Part shown: positions 12,929 to 23,201 of the stretch, piece by piece
How positions within the stretch are numbered: the stretch's first letter is position 1
Layout: every line of letters begins with the position of its first letter
Assembly (NCBI GenBank): GCA_002633025.1
Contig: NMRB01000023.1
Span: forward strand, 791,486-855,485
Origin: Notospermus geniculatus
Lineage: Eukaryota > Nemertea > Pilidiophora > Heteronemertea > Lineidae
Length of the DNA: 64,000 nucleotides
Direction of reading: 5' to 3'
Program-made: the position numbers and the translations under genes
The notes under the pieces: model-generated
The model's input: only the letters and a program-made list of their open reading frames with translations
What the model was told of the DNA's origin: nothing
Database searches by the model: none

Positions 12929-14121
12929 CCACATTTCACCAGCCACCCTGCATCCATCTCTAAAGTGACCGTATGGAAACACAGACTTTAGGTTGATGGT
13001 TATGCTGGCGAAGACTTCTGACCAACGTGGGCCACATGATTGTGCCACTTACTTGTCTTTCGACGATATCCGTGGATTTTCTATTTCAACTATCATGCTC
13101 TTACGTCAAGTGACGTATTGAAGGTGAGCAGTGTTCGTAACTACATGTAGAGTGTCATCAATATTCACTGAGAATGAAAGAACTGGTTACAATAGGAGGT
13201 GTCCAGGAAATGCTCCCCAGCAGGCCTTACCCAATTCACTGTTACTTAGGAAATAGGACTACATGTACTCGTTTGATTGTACATGTACATCCAGCACAGG
13301 AAGACGGCACTGTCATTATAAGGATTCCCGCGACGTCCAGCAAATGTTTTGAACGCCTCTAGCAAACGCTGCGACAAATGGAGATTTTTTCGGGTTGAAA
13401 ATCTCCACTTGTCTGACGACGCCGCATACAACAAGGCGAGTGCGCTCACTTTGCGACGACAGAAGATCTTTGTCGCCGACTTTCACACATTCAGCTTTTC
13501 CCTGCAGACGTTGTTGAACGGAAACTTTAGAGCGCAAATGCCGATCTGGCCTGAGCATAAAAAATAATGTACACATAGCCTGACGACAAAAAACAGTAGA
13601 AACACATTCAGATGTCTCCAGTTGTTGGGTCAATAACAAGAAACAGTTTCTTGATCCATCGCAATGAATGAATCTTGACACCAACAGGTAGGCGTCTGAT
13701 TTCACAAATGACTTAAAATCATTACTATGCAAAAATTCGGTGATAAGAAAAATTGCTCTAATGTACATGTGTCGATACGCCATAATTTTCACATTCAAAT
13801 GCAATCTGAGACACTATTCACTCCTCGTATATATTTCAGCAGCTTCTAATATAACTTTAGAACTGACGCAAAAGAGGTGCAGCCGGTTGTTCAGGGCCAG
13901 AAAAACCCGTGAGGTACCTGAACCGCGACCAACACGTTCAAGGATAGAAAGGATACGGGCAAAACTGCAATGTCTTGCAAATGGCAGGAAGTTACTTCCC
14001 AGGGGTTAAACAACGATATAACGATACATCAAGCCGAAGTTTACCCCAATTCGACCTCTGGTGAGAGTTAAGCTGACTATCTATAATCGGGAGGATGACT
14101 GCTGCGACGAATGACAGCACA
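12929..14121 (+). promoter_or_regulatory. 3' flank of copy 1 and upstream module of copy 2
   Basis: The first 250 bases match the 3' flanks of other copies (CCAGCCACCCTG, then TGGTTATGCTGGCGAAGA). From about 13170 the sequence matches the upstream module of copies 5 and 7, including the small inverted repeat GGAGATTTTTTC/GAAAATCTCC near 13379-13406 and CAATCTGAGACAC near 13801. ORFs here (up to 162 codons, minus strand) run through this duplicated non-coding flank and are not supported. Confidence 0.5.
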
Positions 14122-15617
14122 ATGGCGGCTGATAAATTGTACACATCGAATATCTTTACGGCCGATGTAACAGTCGAAAAGGAAACAACCACATCTTTTC
14201 TGAAAATGCTGACGAAGTATTTCGGAGGTTACCTCTTGATAACAGTGGCAATCTTCGGATTGTTCGGAAATTTCGTTTCACTAATTATTTTTGTTCGGCA
14301 GAGACACCGTGAGAGTGCGTGCGCCATGTTTTTAGGAGCGCTCGCGGTGGCCGATTTCGGTAGTATTTGTGCCTTAGTTAATTTCTGGTTTTATTCAAAC
14401 CTCTATCTCTTAACAGACCGTATGATCAACATACCAATTGCAAGAACGAAAGGCCTCTGCATTTTTTTCAAATACTTTTGGCTGAATTGTAACTTTTTGT
14501 CCGCTTGGATCATTATTGCATTTTCAGTGGAGCGTGCCATCGCTGTGTGGTTTCCGCTCAAAGTGGCATCATGACTGACGAAAAAACGACGCCGAAACGC
14601 GCTCCTCGGGTTATTCGGGTTCTCGGTCGTTTGGTGGATGACATGTATCCCTCCACACGACTTGGTTGAATTGCCAGGACAATCGAGAATATTTTGTCTC
14701 TTCAATAACGAAATCAGACCGATGTGGTTGATCGTAGTTATGGTAAGCCAAGCACTCCTTTGCAACCAGATTATGCCAGAGGTGAGTTTTACACGTGTTA
14801 ATTAATTCACTTCATCATTGACATTTCCTCAGGGAAATGTTTCCTCAGGGAAATGCATTGGTTTTTGAAGGAGACGAAACGGCTCGGTAGCCAATGGATG
14901 CTTACATTAGCCGTACGCTGCCATCCAAAAAGCCTTGTTTGGCACAAATCAACATCACTTCTTGTTTTCGAAGTGGGTACAGTTTATCCTTGCATGGGGC
15001 ATGTTCAAGTTAGAATGTGCCTCAAAGATTAGCATGACAGCGGGGTATAGCCTACTCTGGGGAGGTTTTTTCTTGGCGACCTTGTAGAATTCATTGATTA
15101 GATCAAGATTGATGTAGGCATTACTTCGACAGGACGTTTGGTGCACGCATCGCAATGAGAGAACATGAAAGTAATTTACGTTGCTGTCATTTCGAATGTC
15201 GGCAAAATTAAACATTTCTTTTCATTTTTGGTCGTCGTCTTGATTGTGAACATCATCATCATTGCCGGCTTGGTTCGTAACAGGAACCAAATGGTGGCGG
15301 AGAAAACGGGAGGATCGAGCACGAAACAGCGTCGTCAGGAAGCCATGGTCGTATTTAATCTTCTGACTGTATCAACAGTCTTCTGGATCGTGATGTCGAC
15401 ATCTGTAGTTACGTGGGTAATCTTTTTTTATCACGAACTCACAAACTTCGCCCACATTTCAAAAGATGGAAAATCTCTCATAGTAGATTTGGTGCTTTTT
15501 CAGGAAGTCACCCCAGTTTTTAACTACAGTATTAATTTCATCATCTATTGCTACAATTTGCCTTTCTATCGCGAAGATTTGAAACGATTGTTAAGGTGTA
15601 AACCAACGGAGCATTAG
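14122..15617 (+). pseudogene. Tandem receptor copy 2 (subfamily A) with in-frame TGA
   Basis: Exon 1 is 14122-14781 and exon 2 is 15231-15617. The start at MAADK matches the array; an in-frame ATG at 14095 is not shared by all copies. The frame is interrupted only by TGA at 14572-14574. This is codon 151, in intracellular loop 2 just before LTKKRRR, where copies 1, 4, 6, 8 and 9 have TGG (Trp). After the TGA, 69 exon 1 codons and all of exon 2 remain open to the normal TAG. Motifs retained are GN in helix 1, AVAD in helix 2, ERA at the DRY position and NFIIY in helix 7. Exon 2 and the 3' flank are closest to copy 1 (shared EVTPVFNYSINF and RCKP), which suggests conversion between neighbours. 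It may be a pseudogene, a recoded gene or a source of a four-helix truncated product. Confidence 0.8.
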
Positions 15618-16542
15618 CCACATTTCACCAGCCACCCTGTATCCATATCTTACGTAAGGATATGGAAACAGAGTTAGGCTGATGATTATGCTGGCGAAGA
15701 ACCCTCGCCAAGGTGGACCACATGACTGTGCCACTTGCCCATCGACGATATACGTGGATTTCCAATTACATGTACGACTATCCATGCTCTTACGTCAGGT
15801 GAGTATCTAAAGGTGAGCACTGTTTGTAAAGAGGGTATCATCATTTTTCTCTAAAAACAATGAAGAACCTCTCGTTACGATAGGAGGGTCTAGAAAATGC
15901 TCCCCAGCAGGCCTTACCCAATTTACCGTAACCCCATCACTATACAAGTCGCCCATGGGCGATGCGCTCAGCTGACAGTTGATTTTAGATGTAGTTGTAG
16001 GTGCAATGAAGCATGCTAAAGGAGATCTGATGACAGTTCCCAACGAAAAATTAGCTCCTGATTAGCAGATTAGTAGGCATAAGAAGGCTTTCAGTTAAAG
16101 CTGCACATGAACAAAGACTATTCATGTTCCCTGCTAGTAGTCTGTGATGTCATCAAAGGTAAGCACTTTATAAGATACACCGTTGTCATCAAAACTGGTG
16201 ACATCATCAGAATGCTTCCAAGAGGGAAAATTCAAGTTGCAGTTTTTTGTTTCTGCAATTACACCCCCTGGTCGAAAAATTCTGAACAATTGACTCCCAC
16301 GGGAGATGAAGAAAAAATTGAGCTACAAATCATATCAATTTCAGTTTGATATATTGCCTCTGGACTGAGTTATTGGGGTTTTTCATTTTACGGAAAATGC
16401 CCCCTGGAGGGCATAATGTAGGTCAAATCGAAAAAAATATTTGGTTCTGTTTCAAGCCCATCCTAGTATTTGACCTTTGGTCAGCTGAGCTAATAACTTA
16501 AGAAATAGGCCCACAAGTATATGGGACTCGTTTGATTGTACA
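15618..16542. other. 3' flank of copy 2 and unassigned insert
   Basis: Up to about 15940 the sequence matches the array 3' flank. From about 15960 to 16515 it does not resemble the spacer of the other copies. It ends at TTTGATTGTACAG, directly joined to the truncated exon of copy 3. No gene is supported. Confidence 0.5.
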
Positions 16543-16805
16543 GATTTCGGTAGTATTTGTGCCTCAGTTAACTACTGGTTTTACTCAAACCTCTATCTCT
16601 TAACAGACCGCATGATCAACATACCAGTTGCAAGAACGAAAGGCCTCTGTATGTTTTTCAAATACTTTTGGTTGAATTGTAACTTTTTGTCTGCTTGGAT
16701 CATTATTGCATTTTCAGTAGAGCGTGCCATCGCTGTTATGTGTTGTTCCCCATAAAGGTGGCATCATGACTGACCAAAAAACGACGCCGTAACGCGCTCC
16801 TCGGT

Positions 16806-17182
16806 AGACTAGTACCTGATCCTACCAACCTGCGCGCTGCAGTCGTGGCTTGTTTGGTAGGACCAGTATTGGCCGCCATTTTTCGAGGAATTCTGCCAGT
16901 GATGTCACTAGGAAATTTTATGTAAATTATGTAAACTTATTCAATTCTCAACACAGCTGACGTACCGGAATGCAGATACAGGTGACCTCCATTTGACCCA
17001 GGAAATCCACCAATCACGAAGGTGTTAAAAATAGAAAGACATTAACATAATAGTTCCAGCTACATATGTATACTTATCACCTGTGCCAGCACCGGCCAAT
17101 CAGATTCACGAACGCGATAGGCGCTACCGGTCCTAACATATGAAAAGTTCGATGTAAAATTGTTAGAATCGGGTACCAGTCT
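16806..17182. mobile_element. MITE inside exon 1 of copy 3
   Basis: The terminal inverted repeats read AGACTAGTACCTGATCCT on the left and, as reverse complement, AGACTGGTACCCGATTCT on the right, with three mismatches in 18. The empty site in other copies reads CTCCTCGGGTTATTC. Here CTCCTCGGT precedes and CGGGTTATTC follows the element, so the target duplication is about 3-4 bp (CGG). Confidence 0.85.
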
Positions 17183-17355
17183 CGGGTTATTCGGGTTCTC
17201 AGTCATTTTGTGGATGACATGTATCCCGCAAACGACTTGGTTGACTTTCCAGGACAATCGAGAATACTTTGTCTCTTCAACAACGAGATCAGACCAATGG
17301 TTGGTCATCGTTATGGTAAGCCAGGTCGCCCTTTGCAACCAGATAATGCCAGAGG

Positions 17356-17577
17356 TTATGGCAAGCCGTTTGTCCAGTAATTCAAAAAAACCAAATTTTT
17401 TTACTGAAAAACTTAGTTTTTATCGATAGAAACTAGGTTTTTTAAAGAATAACCTATTATTATTATTATAGGAACTTATTTTTTTTAAAAGACAATGTTA
17501 TTTTCATAGAAACTTGGTTTTTATGCATAAAAACTTTGTTCATGACAACTTAGTCTTTTTGAAAATAACAGGTCAAT
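17356..17577. mobile_element. Truncated TTATGGCAAGCCG element at the copy 3 splice donor
   Basis: It begins with TTATGGCAAGCCGTTTGTCC, the same end as the 1.06-kb element at 39143-40204. It continues into AT-rich units of the form AAAACTTAGTTTTT. The right inverted repeat is not visible, and the end was placed where intron similarity to other copies resumes (AAACATTTCTTT). It replaces the first bases of the intron. Confidence 0.75.
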
Positions 17578-17993
17578 AAACATATAAACATTTCTTTATA
17601 TTTTTGGTGGTCATCTTGATTGTGAACATCATCTTCATTGCCGGCTTGGTTCGTAATAGGAACAAAATGGCGGACAAAAAGACGGGAGGATCGAGCACGA
17701 AACAGCGTCGACAGGAAGCCATGGTCGTATTTAATCTTCTGACTGTATCAACAGTCTTCTGGGTCGTGATGTCATCAAACGTAATCACGTGGGTAATCTA
17801 CTTTTATCACGAGTTCACAAACTCTGCCTACGTTTCGAAAGAGGGGAAAACTCTGATTGTGGACTTGGCGCTTTTTCACTATGCGATGCCTGTTTTTAAT
17901 TACAGCCTTAATTTTATTATCTACTGCTACAATTTGCCTTTCTATCGCAAAGATTTGAAACGAATGTTAAGGTGTTTGCCACCGGAGGATTAA

Positions 17994-18850
17994 CTATCAT
18001 TACACCAGCCACCCTGTATCCACCTCTTAAATGACGATATGGAAACACAGTTACTCTAAAGCCTGCAGCACACTGGAGCTATCTGCTGAGCAAAATGTCA
18101 TTCGAGACCGTTTGATCAGCAGATAGCTCGCGTGTGCGCATAATTTCGGTGAGTTTTTTGCCTCGCGAGGCAGAAAGCTCGCGTGTGCGCGTATTTTTCG
18201 GTGAGCTATCTGCTGAGCAAACGGTCTCGAATGACTTTTTGCTCAGCTGGATATGGGGCTGGTTTGATTGTAAAAACAGCATAGATGGAGGGAACTGGCA
18301 AGGATTCCCTGCATTGGCCGGGCAATGCACAACGACCAGTCAATGTCGTTAGTGCCTGTAGCACGCGTTGCGGCAGGTGAAGATTTTTTCGGCGGATAGA
18401 AAATTCTCCACTTTAATACAGATCCTTTCCCTACATATGTTGTTGAACGGAGATTTTAAGTGAAAAGTCGATCTGGCCTGAGCCTGAAAACAATGTCTTG
18501 ATCAGCAACTACATGCATGTAACCTGACTCATCAAAATGTTGCCGGTTGCTAGGTCAATGACATGAAAAAGTCTCTTAATTCCATCACAATATCATAATA
18601 CTGTCCGGGATATCAACTGGTAGGCGTTCGGTAGACAGCGTCTGATTTCACAAAGTTTTAAAATCACTCACCTGAGAACAGACGGGCGGAATATGAAAAG
18701 CACGTTGTTCTCTTGACAAGTTAACGTAATCATTCGAGAGCAATCTGAGAAACTATCAAGAAAATTGTATACTTCAGCGAATAGTGAAGCTGGCCATCAA
18801 CCGCTACCACGTCTCACGAGAGGAGGATTGCTACGACGAGTGACAGTGCA
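17994..18850 (+). promoter_or_regulatory. 3' flank of copy 3 and upstream module of copy 4
   Basis: Contains the array 3' flank, then an inverted-repeat element at about 18066-18250, then a version of the upstream module shared with copy 9. Shared blocks include GATTTTAAGTG-type sequence, CCGGTTGCTA, and CAATCTGAGAAACTATC near 18739. It ends in ACAGTGCAATGG, which places the start codon in a favourable context (purine at -3 in some copies, G at +4). Confidence 0.5.
18066..18250. mobile_element. Inverted-repeat element upstream of copy 4
   Basis: Repeated inverted blocks of AGCTATCTGCTGAGCAAA and CGGTCTCGAATGAC appear on both sides of GCTCGCGTGTGCGC-type sequence. The structure is a foldback of about 185 bp. 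No coding capacity. Confidence 0.65.
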
Positions 18851-20662
18851 ATGGCGGCTGTTAAACAGTACACATCGGATGTCACCGAAATAAAAGCCGA
18901 ACACGACACAACCACAACTTCCTTTCTGAAAATTCTGACGAAGTATTTCGGAGGGTATGTTGTGATAACAGTGGCAATCTTCGGCTTATTCGGAAATTTC
19001 ATATCTCTAGTTATTTTTGTTCGGCAGAGACATCGGGAGAGTGCGTGCGCCATGTTTTTAGGAGCGCTCGCGGTGGCCGATTTCGGAAGTATTAGTGCTG
19101 CAGTTAACTTTTGGGTTTATTCAAACCTCTATCTCTTAACAGACCGGATGATCAACATACCAATTGCAAGAACGAAAGGCCTCTGCATTTTCTTCACATA
19201 TTTTTGGCTGAATTGTAACTTTTTGTCTGCTTGGATCATTATTGCATTTTCAGTGGAGCGTGCCATCGCTGTGTGCTTTCCGCTTAAAGTGGCATCATGG
19301 CTGACGAAAAAACGACGCCGAAATGCTCTCCTCGGGTTATTCGGGTTCTCGGTCGTTTGGTGGATGACATGTATCCCTTCATATGACTTGGTTGAATTGC
19401 CAGGACAATCGAGAATACTTTGTCTCTTCAATAACGAGATCAGACCGATGTGGTTGGTCATCGTTATGGTAAGCCAAATAGCCCTTAGCAACATGCTGAT
19501 GCCAGAGGTGAGTTTTAGCAAAAATAGATAAGCGAGCGATTCATTCACTTCATTTCCTCAGGGAAATGCATTGAATGAGACGGAATGGACTTCTTGCGTT
19601 AGCCGGAAAGCAATCTTGTTTGGCAAAGATCAACTTCAGTCTTGTTTTCGAAGTGCATATATCAGTACTTTACATGGTGTTCAAATTTAGAATGTCCCTC
19701 GAAGATTTATAGCATGACAATGGGGACTACTCTGGGGACGTTTTGTCCTGGAGACCTCGTAGAATTTATTGAAAATAGATCAAGACTACTGTGAGGCAAG
19801 TCCACGGTCTCGGACGTGACATTCTGTCACTTATTCAGTGCTGTTTCTGCAAATGTTGGAACCACAGAAAGATGAAATTACCCTTGATCATGTCACTAGA
19901 CTCTGTCCTTCTATGCCCCTGGTATGAAATGTTTGATGTCACGTCCGTGACTCAACTAATTAGCAAACAGTGCAACTAATTATGAATCACAACGAACTTA
20001 ATTCATACCAGGGGCATAGAAGGACAAGAACCTGACACGATGCAGGGTATTACATCTTTCTGTGGTTTCAAAATTTGCAGAAACAGCACTGAAAAAGAGA
20101 AAAAATGTCACGTCCACTGTCCACTCAGAGACCGTGGACTTGCCCGTGAGAAATTGCTTTGACAGGGCGTATACGTAGTTTGGGATGCAAGCATCGCAAT
20201 GTAAGAACACGAAAGTAAGTTAATTCAATCATCGCGAATGTCGGCAAAATTAACCATTTCTTTTTATTACTGGTCGTCATCTTGATTGTGAACACCATCA
20301 TCATTGCCGGGTTGGTTCGCAACAGGAACCAAATGGCGGCGGAGAAAAAGACGGGAGGAGCGAGCACGAAACAGCGTCGACAGGAAGCCATGGTTGTAGT
20401 CAACCTTCTGACTGTATCAACAGTCTTCTTGATCGTGATGTCATCACATGCAGTCACGTGGGTAATCTATTTTTATCACGAGTTCACAAACTTCGCCCAC
20501 ATTTCAGAAGAGGGAAAAACTCTGATTGTGGACTTGGCGCTTTTTCATTATGCCACGCCAGTTTTTAACTACAGCATGAATTTCATCATCTATTGCTACA
20601 ATTTGCCTTTCTATCGCAAAGATTTGAAACGATTGTTAAGGTGTTTACGACCGGAGGAGTAG
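18851..20662 (+). CDS. Tandem receptor copy 4 (subfamily B), intact
   Basis: Exon 1 (18851-19507, 219 codons) joined to exon 2 (20273-20662) gives a 348-residue rhodopsin-class receptor. Helix 1 has GLFGNF with N49 and helix 2 has AVAD with D77. C112 and C191 are the disulphide pair. The DRY site reads ERA (136-138) and W150 opens a basic loop, LTKKRRR. Helix 5 has P218; after splicing, N lies eight residues later, the same spacing as in the receptor at 8282-9289. Helix 6 lacks the usual proline. Helix 7 reads NFIIY followed by helix 8. It is probably a plasma-membrane peptide or sensory receptor; the ligand is unknown. The donor is GAG|GTGAGT, and the protein-defined acceptor is TTACTG|GTCGTC, which ends in TG, not AG. 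The intron holds a long inverted repeat. Confidence 0.88.
19797..20142. mobile_element. Long inverted repeat in the intron of copy 4
   Basis: The outer ends are CAAGTCCACGGTCTC and its complement GAGACCGTGGACTTG. Internal blocks such as TTTCTGCAAAT, CCACAGAAAGATG, and CTTCTATGCCCCTGGTATGAA (overlapping pieces) recur inverted. The arms are about 150 bp around a short AT-rich centre near 19975. No other copy has it, so it is an insertion. Confidence 0.8.
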
Positions 20663-20949
20663 CTGACATTCCACCAGCCACACTGTATCCACAGTTAGGC
20701 TGATGGTTGCTGGCGAAGACTTCTGATGTCTGGCCAAAGTGGAGCACATGATTGTGCCGTTTGTCATCGACGATATCCATGGATTTTCCATTAAGACTGT
20801 CATGCTCCTACGTCAAGTGACGTATCTGAAGATAAGCAGTGTTTGTAACGATTTTCACTGAGAATGAATGAACCTCTGCTTACGCAGGAGGTGTCCAGGA
20901 AAAGCTCCCCAGCAGGGCTAACCCAGTTTACCGAACCCCTTCACTAACT

Positions 20950-21138
20950 TAAGGCGCCGCTCCACGTGACAGTTTTCTATCGAAAGTTTGCTGTCAGATA
21001 GTCAGTTATTGCTGTCAGACAGCAGTAATTGCTGTCGTACATTACTGTATGACAGCAATTATTGCTGTCTGACAGCAATAATTGACTATCTGACAGCAAA
21101 CTTTCGATAGAAAACTGTCATGTGGAGCCGCGCCTTTA
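20950..21138. mobile_element. Palindromic MITE, about 189 bp
   Basis: The left end AAGGCGCCGCTCCACGTGAC pairs with the right end. The arms continue through AGTTTTCTATCGAAAGTTTG, and the centre is made of repeated GCTGTCAGACAGC-like short palindromes. No coding capacity. Confidence 0.85.
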
Positions 21139-21392
21139 GGAAATAGGTCTACAGGTACTAGGAGTATCTGGGACTCGTTTGATTGTACAGCCAGCAGAGG
21201 CAGACGGTATTGGCAAGAATTCCCTGTACTGCCCGGACAAGCCACCGATGTCCAGCAAATGTTTTGAACGCCTCTGGCAAATGCTGTGACGAATGGAGAT
21301 TTCTTCGGCAGAGATGAAAATCTCCACTCGTCTAACGACCGACGCCGCACAACAAGAGGAGTGCGCTCACTTCGCGATGACAGCAGATCTTT

Positions 21393-22508
21393 GGCCCGTA
21401 TGAATAGCCCACACTTCCCGAAAGTTCCACGTGACTTTTTTTAGAAAAGTCACACTTTGTAGAGTGAGGCTAAAGTATAGCTTTCGAAAAGTTCAGCTTG
21501 GAATTCTGCGATGGCACTTTACCCTTACTGAAGAAAGTGTGACTTCAGGCGTTCGTAATAAATCTTGTAAGTTGTGTTGTGTAATATTTCGAGGATTTAA
21601 ATGAAGTGAACGGAAGCTTTTCATTGTGAATTAACTGTGTGTCAACTGAGGACGGCTGCAGAATGTCTGAAAAGGTAACGAAATGGTCCAGGGACCATGT
21701 GCTCACCTGTGTGACATATATGCATGACATACGACTCAGGGCTTTCATCAACGTTTTCCCTAGCTGGGTCATGACTTAATCCACAATTTTTTATGGAAGT
21801 CAATTTGGTAAGATGCTGGGGTCTTTAGACTTCCATTGTTATATTTTACTGGGGTCAAATCTTCCCTTACCTCCCATGTTGAGAGTTTGTTTTATTCTGT
21901 TGGGATCATCGAGAATAGCGGATACAGTATGTCTTGGAGGGTTTTTCGCGGCCCGCCTGTTTCTGCTTGAAGAAGTTGAGCAGAGACGACTGCATCGCAA
22001 CACCAATGGTCACCGGCACACGCCTAGAGTCGTATGCTTCTGCCGGTTCCGCCTGCGAGCCAGGAGTGTGTGGTTGCCATGGGCGAAGGAAATCCCCAGT
22101 TCTACTTTCAGCTGCGCTAGCAAGGATTCGAGGTGTTGAAGAAAATTTGGCGGCCACGTACGAACTCCATTCGGGCCGAAATTTGTTGTCACATAGAGGG
22201 TACCTACATGTAGATACATCATCACACCAAATTAGAACTCTAGGTTGAATAGCAACGAAAGTGCCACCTAACGACAAAATGCCCAACTCTTTCGAGATGC
22301 TGAAGTTCGTCAAGATACAAATGTAGTCAAGATTATCAAAAAACATCCATGTACATGTTGTGCTTTGAAGTACTCGAACGTGTATATGTTCCGCTACCAT
22401 CCGAAAGTGTGGCTAAAGGGACCTCCAGACCTGACTTAGCAGTCACTTTCATTTGGGGCTTTGAAAGTGTCAAAAGTAAGGCTAAAGTGTGGGCTGAGCA
22501 TACGGGCC
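21393..22508. mobile_element. 1.1-kb element with GGCCCGTATG inverted ends
   Basis: It interrupts the upstream module of copy 5; equivalent flanks of copies 2 and 7 run straight through the site. The left end is GGCCCGTATGAATAGCCC and the reverse complement of the right end is GGCCCGTATGCTCAGCCC. Both are followed by ACACTT. The first nine bases match the palindromic elements at 41120 and 48572. Open frames on both strands (up to 164 codons at 21906-22400, minus) show no transposase or other domain I recognise. Confidence 0.75.
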
Positions 22509-23201
22509 TTCGTCACCAGATTTCACAATTCAACCTTTCCCTGCAGACGTTGTTGAAGGGAAACTTTAAGCTCAAGTACCGATCTGGCCTGAGCCTAAAA
22601 ACAATGTCTTGATCACTAAGTTACAGAAACCTGACAACAAGTACAGTAGGAACACATTCAAATGCATGTATCACCGGTTGCTGGTTCAATAACAAGAACA
22701 AGTTTCTTGATTCATCACAATGAATGAAATAATATCTGGCATGTCTGGACACCAATTAGATAGGCGTTCGCTTTATCAGACAGCGTCTGCTTTCACGAAT
22801 GATTTTAAAAACCATTAATAGTTCGGTGATAAGAAAAAACGTTGTTCTAATATAACGCTACGTTATATATGCAATCTGAGACACTCTTCACCACTCGTAT
22901 ATATTTCAGCAGCATCTAATGTAACTTTAGGAGCCGATGCAGAAGAGGTGCAGCCGGTTGTTCAGGGCCAGAAAAACCCGTGAGGTACATAAAGCTCGAA
23001 CAACACGTTGAAGGATACAAACGACATGGGCAAAAACTGCAATATCGTGCAAATGGCAGGAAGGTATTTTTCAGGAGTTGAACAACGGTATAAACCTGCA
23101 TTAAGCTGAAAATTTCCCCAATTCGATCTCTGGTGAGAGTTATGCTGACCAACCGAGAGAACGTCCCAGGACAGATGATTGTTACGACGAATGGCAGCGA
23201 A

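Larger units (their letters stand above)
16543..17993 (+). pseudogene. Tandem receptor copy 3 (subfamily A), degraded and transposon-interrupted
   Basis: The similarity begins abruptly at GATTTCGGTAGT (about 16543), in the helix 2 region, so the N-terminus and helix 1 are missing. The CVWFPL region is scrambled (GCTGTTATGTGTTG), and the same TGG to TGA change as in copies 2, 5 and 7 is present near 16766. A MITE interrupts the exon at 16806-17182. Two bases are missing at GACCAATGGTTGG. A second element sits at the splice donor, which reads GAG|GTTATG instead of GAG|GTGAGT. Exon 2 (17607-17993) is open and keeps NFIIYC. This is a pseudogene, although exon 2 alone looks recently intact. Confidence 0.9.
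20663..23201 (+). promoter_or_regulatory. 3' flank of copy 4 and upstream module of copy 5, split by insertions
   Basis: The array 3' flank runs to about 20945 and is followed by a palindromic MITE. The upstream module (TTTGATTGTACAG, GGAGATTTCTTCGGC) resumes to 21392. After a 1.1-kb inverted-repeat insertion it continues from 22509 (CAACCTTTCCCTGCAGACG) to the ATG of copy 5. No gene is supported in the flank itself. Confidence 0.55.

Noticed and set aside
13316-13804. 162-codon minus-strand open frame
   Set aside because: Covers the duplicated upstream module of copy 2. The frame is not kept in the corresponding modules of other copies.
21906-22400. 164-codon minus-strand open frame
   Set aside because: Lies in an inverted-repeat insertion and overlaps open frames on the other strand. 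No transposase or other motif recognised.
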